DNA of 64,000 nt, from contig OX421509.1 of assembly GCA_949126835.1 (NCBI GenBank), forward strand, positions 8,144,911 through 8,208,910, in the 5' to 3' direction. The position numbers and the translations under genes were made by a program. How positions within the stretch are numbered: position 1 is the first letter of the stretch; the number at the start of each line of letters is the position of its first letter. Source of the stretch: Anisus vortex. Lineage: Eukaryota > Mollusca > Gastropoda > Planorbidae. Shown here one piece after another: positions 60,004 through 64,000 of the stretch. The notes beneath the pieces were generated by a model that saw nothing but the letters and a program-made list of their open reading frames with translations, did not search any database and was not told where the DNA came from.

Positions 60004-60524
60004 TATATACTAATGCGATGCACTTTAATTCTATTTCTGTGGTAGTTCTTCTCTGGTTCAGTGAAACTTTTACTTGCAAAAGCTAGATAAAACAACACAA
60101 TTGTCCGTCACAGTCTGTCTGTGTCAGCTTGCATTGACACTGATACTAAACTGGATAGACTAGCATCGGTAATAGCTAAAGTTATAGGAGCCCTTCGGGA
60201 CGTTACTAAATAATTATTAGAGATTCGACGTATGAATTCTTCCAGACAGTCGTGTACCTTTGTGCACCCAAGTAATTACGGGCAGTTACTGGCAGTTGAG
60301 GGATTTCATGGAATTATTTCCTAACATCATATCTAGCCTTAATTTATTTTACCGCTTTGAACATACAACCTGCGCTGTAACAGCGTTTATTACATTGCGC
60401 TCATAGCGGGTCACATCACAATAGTGGCACTCTCTCTCTATGACTACTATTAGGTCCGGTTCTGCCATTAACGGAGTTTTCCTCACAAATGTAAAAAAGC
60501 GTTTCTCTTCCGCTTCCTTTAGAG

Positions 60525-60713
60525 CAGTGGCGTAGCTAGGGGAGGGGGAGGGGGGTCCAAATTCGAAAATCCTCCCGGGTCCCTACTTCAAAAGGCCCCC
60601 AAAGGAGTGTCCGAAATGTTTTTTTCTTATGTCATTTAATGTCGAATGTCAAAATGCAGGGGCCCCTAAAGAGGCCAAGTCCCCGGGCCCCCAAATCCAT
60701 TGCAACGGCACTG
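60525..60713. mobile_element. hAT-type MITE (CAGTGGCGTAGC termini), unit D only
   Basis: Starts CAGTGGCGTAGCTAGG and ends CAACGGCACTG, with 6 of 8 flanking bases duplicated (CTTTAGAG/AGTTAGAG). 189 bp and purine/G-C-rich, unlike its surroundings. Unit C has the empty site. A related but incomplete left end occurs near 63640. Confidence 0.75.
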
Positions 60714-62027
60714 AGTTAGAGGACGCCAATTGAAGCCACCGTAACTCGTTAAGCGAAGAATGATAACCCTTTGATTGACTTAGTAAATATATTATATACC
60801 AGGGGTAAAATCACATATTTATTTAACATACTTATCGTTCTTGCCAATCGAATTCAGAAGTAGTCTTAATGGAAATGCCTGAGGAACTCCCTGTAGCAGG
60901 GAAATCACTTTGGCTAAATCATCCAAGGGTTAATTCACCCACTTCCTATCATATGAATTAGATTTAATGTTTAGCCCCTGCTCTCACTTCAACCATCAAA
61001 AATTGGTTGTTTAGGCTTATGTATTTCAGATTCAAAGGCGGAAAAATATCGATCTCCTGTTTTTGTGGGGGAATCAATGGAAAAATAAAAATTTTGGTGC
61101 CAATTAAAAAGTTTTCATCTAAAAAACCCCCAAAAAAAAAAAGGATGTAGACGAAAACTTTGTTTTCTTTATTGCCATAATTATAAGAACACTTACAATA
61201 ACAAATATTAGAAGAAATGCAGATTACTTAATTTTTAATTCAAACTACGAAGACATGATTAACTCTTATTTTATACTATATAAATATATATATAATAGTA
61301 TATTATGTTCTAATGGAAATAATTAATTTGTTTGTTAAATAGATAAGATTATCAATACACTTTAAACTTTTATAATTATAATTTTCTTAATTATCTCTTA
61401 CAGCCCCTTTTTATAAGCACTGTTCGTTAAAAAAATTTGTAAGTTTTTTGTCATATTAACATAAATAATCTTAAGATAATTTTGTAATAGTTATTCAATA
61501 TATAGGTACTGTTGATTGAAAACGCAAATATAAATAATTGAAACAGGTTAAAACTGAAAACCATTATAAAAATATTTTAACACAGTAAACATATTTTTTA
61601 TATAAAGTTTCGATTACCCGAAAGTTGTAGCCGAAATATTGCACATATTTCGTTATAGATAATTTGAATATTGCGATTGAATATTAAAACAAGATATTAT
61701 GAGCTTATTCAGTACAGGGAGGAAAGCGTTTCATTTATATTCTTTTATACCCCTGCCACCCAAAAACATCCAACGTTATTGCAAAGTTTTGCAAAACGTT
61801 ATGCAAGAACACTTTTTTTTAGGATGGGTTCGAGTCCCACAGATTTTAGTCTCATGCAAAAGCCGTGTACACTTACCATTAAAACTTGCAGACCTGTTAC
61901 AAACCATGTCTTCCAACTGCCAGTAATTTAAAGTGCTTTTAAAGAATGTATTTAAAAAATGCTAACAAAAGCAAACGCCAACACAGAGAAGGCAAATACA
62001 AATTTCCTAAGTTCCCGGAGTGCCAGG

Positions 62028-62143
62028 CTAGTAGAAGTTTCTTTCACAGATGTAGTGCGTAGCAATAGATGCGCAGCCGACATCTACATTGAAGCGGTTT
62101 TCGTAAATGGTGCAGTCTTCATTGTAAACGTTATTCGGCTCAC
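62028..62143 (-). CDS. C-type lectin copy D, last exon (gene continues beyond the window)
   Basis: A 116-bp terminal exon with an AG acceptor at its high end, phase 1 as in A-C. It reads EPNNVYNEDCTIYENRF, then NVDVGC and HYICERNFY with a TAG stop. The EPN motif and the Asp-Cys pair are kept, while the Trp of the WND-type motif is absent, as in copy C. It is closest to copy C. Upstream exons would lie beyond 64000, so the state of the gene is unknown. Confidence 0.8.
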
Positions 62144-62261
62144 CTGCAATAAGAAGTTTTCGGTAAAAAAAAAATTATGACACGTTGAAGAAAGAGAACG
62201 AATGGTGGATGTGGGTTTACACGTATCTAGCGTGTTTGCTTTTTAGAGACGGAAAATGTTT

Positions 62262-62672
62262 AGATAGTATAGATAATTGATAGATAGATGAATAGATAGG
62301 TAGACAGAAAGATTGATGATTGAAAGATAGTTAGATGGATATATAAATATATAGTTAGATAGATCTAGATGATAAATAGATAAATAGATAAATAGATAAA
62401 TAGATAAATAGATAAATAGATAAATAGATAAATAGATAAATAGATAAATAGATAAATAGATAAATAGATAAATAGATAAATAGATAAATAGATAAATAGA
62501 TAAATAGATAAATAGATAAATAGATAAATAGATAAATAGATAAATAGATAAATAGATAAATAGATAAATAGATAAATAGATAAATAGATAAATAGATATA
62601 TAGATAAATAGATAAATAGATAAATAGATAAATAGATAAATAGATAAATAGATAAATAGATAAATAGATAAA
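62262..62672. repeat. (GATAAATA)n array in the last intron, copy D, first part
   Basis: Nearly perfect octamers over about 300 bp. Separated from 62982-63503 by a LINE-tail insertion. Confidence 0.95.
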
Positions 62673-62975
62673 ATAATAATAATTGGTCATTTATATCGCG
62701 CCTCACTCCATGCTAATGCAAGCATGCTCAGCGCGCTCACAAAAACGAAACGACAATAACACTCTAAAATAGTTTTAATCAAAGGTTTCGGCCGATGGAG
62801 GCACGAAACGACAATAACATTTTAAAATAGTTTTAAACAAGTATTTTGCTGATGGATGTGTACTTCATCAACTTAGTTGAAAAGAAAAGTCTTTTAATTC
62901 TTCTTGAATGCTTTTTTTGACAACGAGTTTTTCAGTGTCTCAGGTAAGCCATTCCACAGTGTATGCGCCACAGAT
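62673..62975 (-). pseudogene. LINE 3'-end fragment with ATT tail inserted in the GATA array
   Basis: On the minus strand it reads SFESVAHTLWNGLPETLKNS (AP.LWN.LP type C-terminal motif of some non-LTR retrotransposons). Then comes a 3' region ending GCGCGATATAAATGACC and an (ATT)n tail. Array sequence stands on both sides. Clade not assigned; CR1/L2-like is plausible from the tail. Confidence 0.65.
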
Positions 62976-62981
62976 TCAAAC

Positions 62982-63503
62982 GATAAATAGATAAATAGAT
63001 AAATAGATAAATAGGTAAATAGGTAAATAGATAAATAGATAAATAGATAAATAGATAAATAGATAAATAGATAAATAGATGAATAGATGAATAGATAAAT
63101 AGATGAATAGATAAATAGATAAATAGATAAGTAGATGAATAGATAAATAGATAAATAGTTAAGTAGATAAATAGATAAATAGATAAATAGATAAATAAAT
63201 AAATAGATAGAAAGATAAATAGATAAATAGATAAAAAGATAAATAGTAAAATAGAAAAATAGAAAAATAGATAAATAGATAAATAGATAAATAGATAAAT
63301 AGATAAATAGATAAAGAGATAAATAGATAAATAGATAAATAGATAAATAGATAAATAGATAAATAGATAAATAGATAAATAGATAAATAGATAAATAGAT
63401 AAATAGATGAATAGATGAATAGATGAATAGATGAATAGAATAGATAGATAGATAAATAGATGAATACATAAATAGATACGTAGATATTTAGATAAATAGA
63501 TAA
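62982..63503. repeat. (GATAAATA)n array, copy D, second part
   Basis: Octamers with GATGAATA, GGTAAATA and AAAATAG variants, decaying towards 63503. Frames through it are artefacts. Confidence 0.95.
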
Positions 63504-64000
63504 TTATGTAAACAAACTGTACCAAAGGTCGGCAACCTATGGCACGCGTGTCATGGTTCGGCATCTATGCCAGTTTTCAACTCTTCGGACGAGATATGGA
63601 GTCAAAATTGAACCTCACAAATTGTCTGAACCTGATCGGTAGTGTAGCCAGGGGGGAGCAGGGGGAGCAGCCGATCCCCCTACGACCATTTTAAAAAAAA
63701 AAGGCCTTAATTAATAATTTTAACAAGCTACGAAGCACAATTTATGCTGTTACTTTTTTTTTTTCTTTACATTGCATTTTAACAATGAATTTATTACAAT
63801 CATTTTGAATCATTCAGCGTGCCAACAGCGTAAAAGTCAAACTGATCAACTATATTATTTTTATAAGACAATTTATTTAGTGCCGTAGCAATACCAAGAC
63901 CAAAATAAAAGGAGAGTAATAGAGAAAATCATTAAAGCGTTTTATATTTAGTAAAAAATTAACCTGTTTGTTATTATCAGCTTTAAAAAAAATCCATTCA
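63504..64000. other. Intron of lectin copy D with MITE fragments
   Basis: A GGTCGGCAACCTATGGC left end near 63528 and a TAGTGTAGCCAGGGGGGAGC fragment near 63641 resemble the two MITE families seen elsewhere. No exon found; the next lectin exon would be expected beyond the window. Confidence 0.5.

Larger units (their letters stand above)
58541..62027. other. Flank of lectin copy D, no gene supported
   Basis: Collinear with about 20010-22959 of unit C. It holds the minisatellite, a SINE fragment and a MITE annotated separately, a G-rich tract near 58780 and the conserved downstream block at about 60007-61730. No supported gene. Confidence 0.5.
57515..64000. repeat. Segmental duplication, unit 2 second copy (lectin copy D block)
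   Basis: Collinear with 19530 onwards (GGGGTACGATAGACTTACAGG start, 3' flank, last lectin exon, GATA array), with D-specific insertions at 57976-58540, 60525-60713 and 62673-62975 and a minisatellite expansion at 59099. It runs off the window. Confidence 0.85.

Overview
The window is animal nuclear DNA: AT-rich, with intron-split genes, LTR and non-LTR retrotransposons, a SINE, several families of terminal-inverted-repeat DNA transposons and long microsatellites. The host genes are small secreted-type C-type lectins with a PAN/apple-like module, and the transposon mix also fits a gastropod mollusc such as a freshwater snail. That placement is inference. No rRNA, tRNA gene, CRISPR or prokaryotic feature was seen.

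The host content is a tandem cluster of four related C-type lectin genes, all on the minus strand. Copy A (exons 8732-16876) is broken by a one-base deletion. Copy C (22960-26951) is broken by a stop codon and has no PAN exon. Copy B (37801-45955) is open in all four exons seen. Copy D shows only its last exon (62028-62143) before the window ends. Every exon junction is phase 1. A pairs with B and C pairs with D, so a two-gene block of about 30 kb was duplicated in tandem: 1-27 kb and 29.6-64 kb. Between A and B the PAN exon is constrained, while the three lectin-domain exons have changed amino acids freely.

The block carried an already dead LTR retrotransposon (family G1: 1-3536 and 29090-33128). 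After the duplication each copy took its own insertions, several with clear target-site duplications. Copy A gained a 1.1 kb LINE. Copy B gained a solo LTR, a hAT-type MITE, a TTAA-flanked TIR element, a TIR element with a THAP-like peptide, a LINE fragment and a 6.9 kb LTR retrotransposon. D gained a MITE, a palindrome-bearing insert and a LINE tail, and expanded a 54-bp minisatellite.

The most notable object is the 6.9 kb LTR element at 48624-55548 (family G2). Its two 673-bp LTRs differ at one base by eye. Its 1294-codon reading frame runs gag (SCAN-like capsid, zinc knuckle), protease, integrase, then the first part of reverse transcriptase. This integrase-before-RT order on a Ty3/gypsy-type integrase is the arrangement known from Gmr1-like elements. 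A deletion joins the start of RT directly to the last codons of RNase H. Family G1 has the same order and also stops where RT should begin.

Octanucleotide (GATAAATA)n arrays sit in the last intron of all four lectin copies and between the gene pairs. They produce long spurious Tyr/Ile/Leu/Phe reading frames that are not genes.
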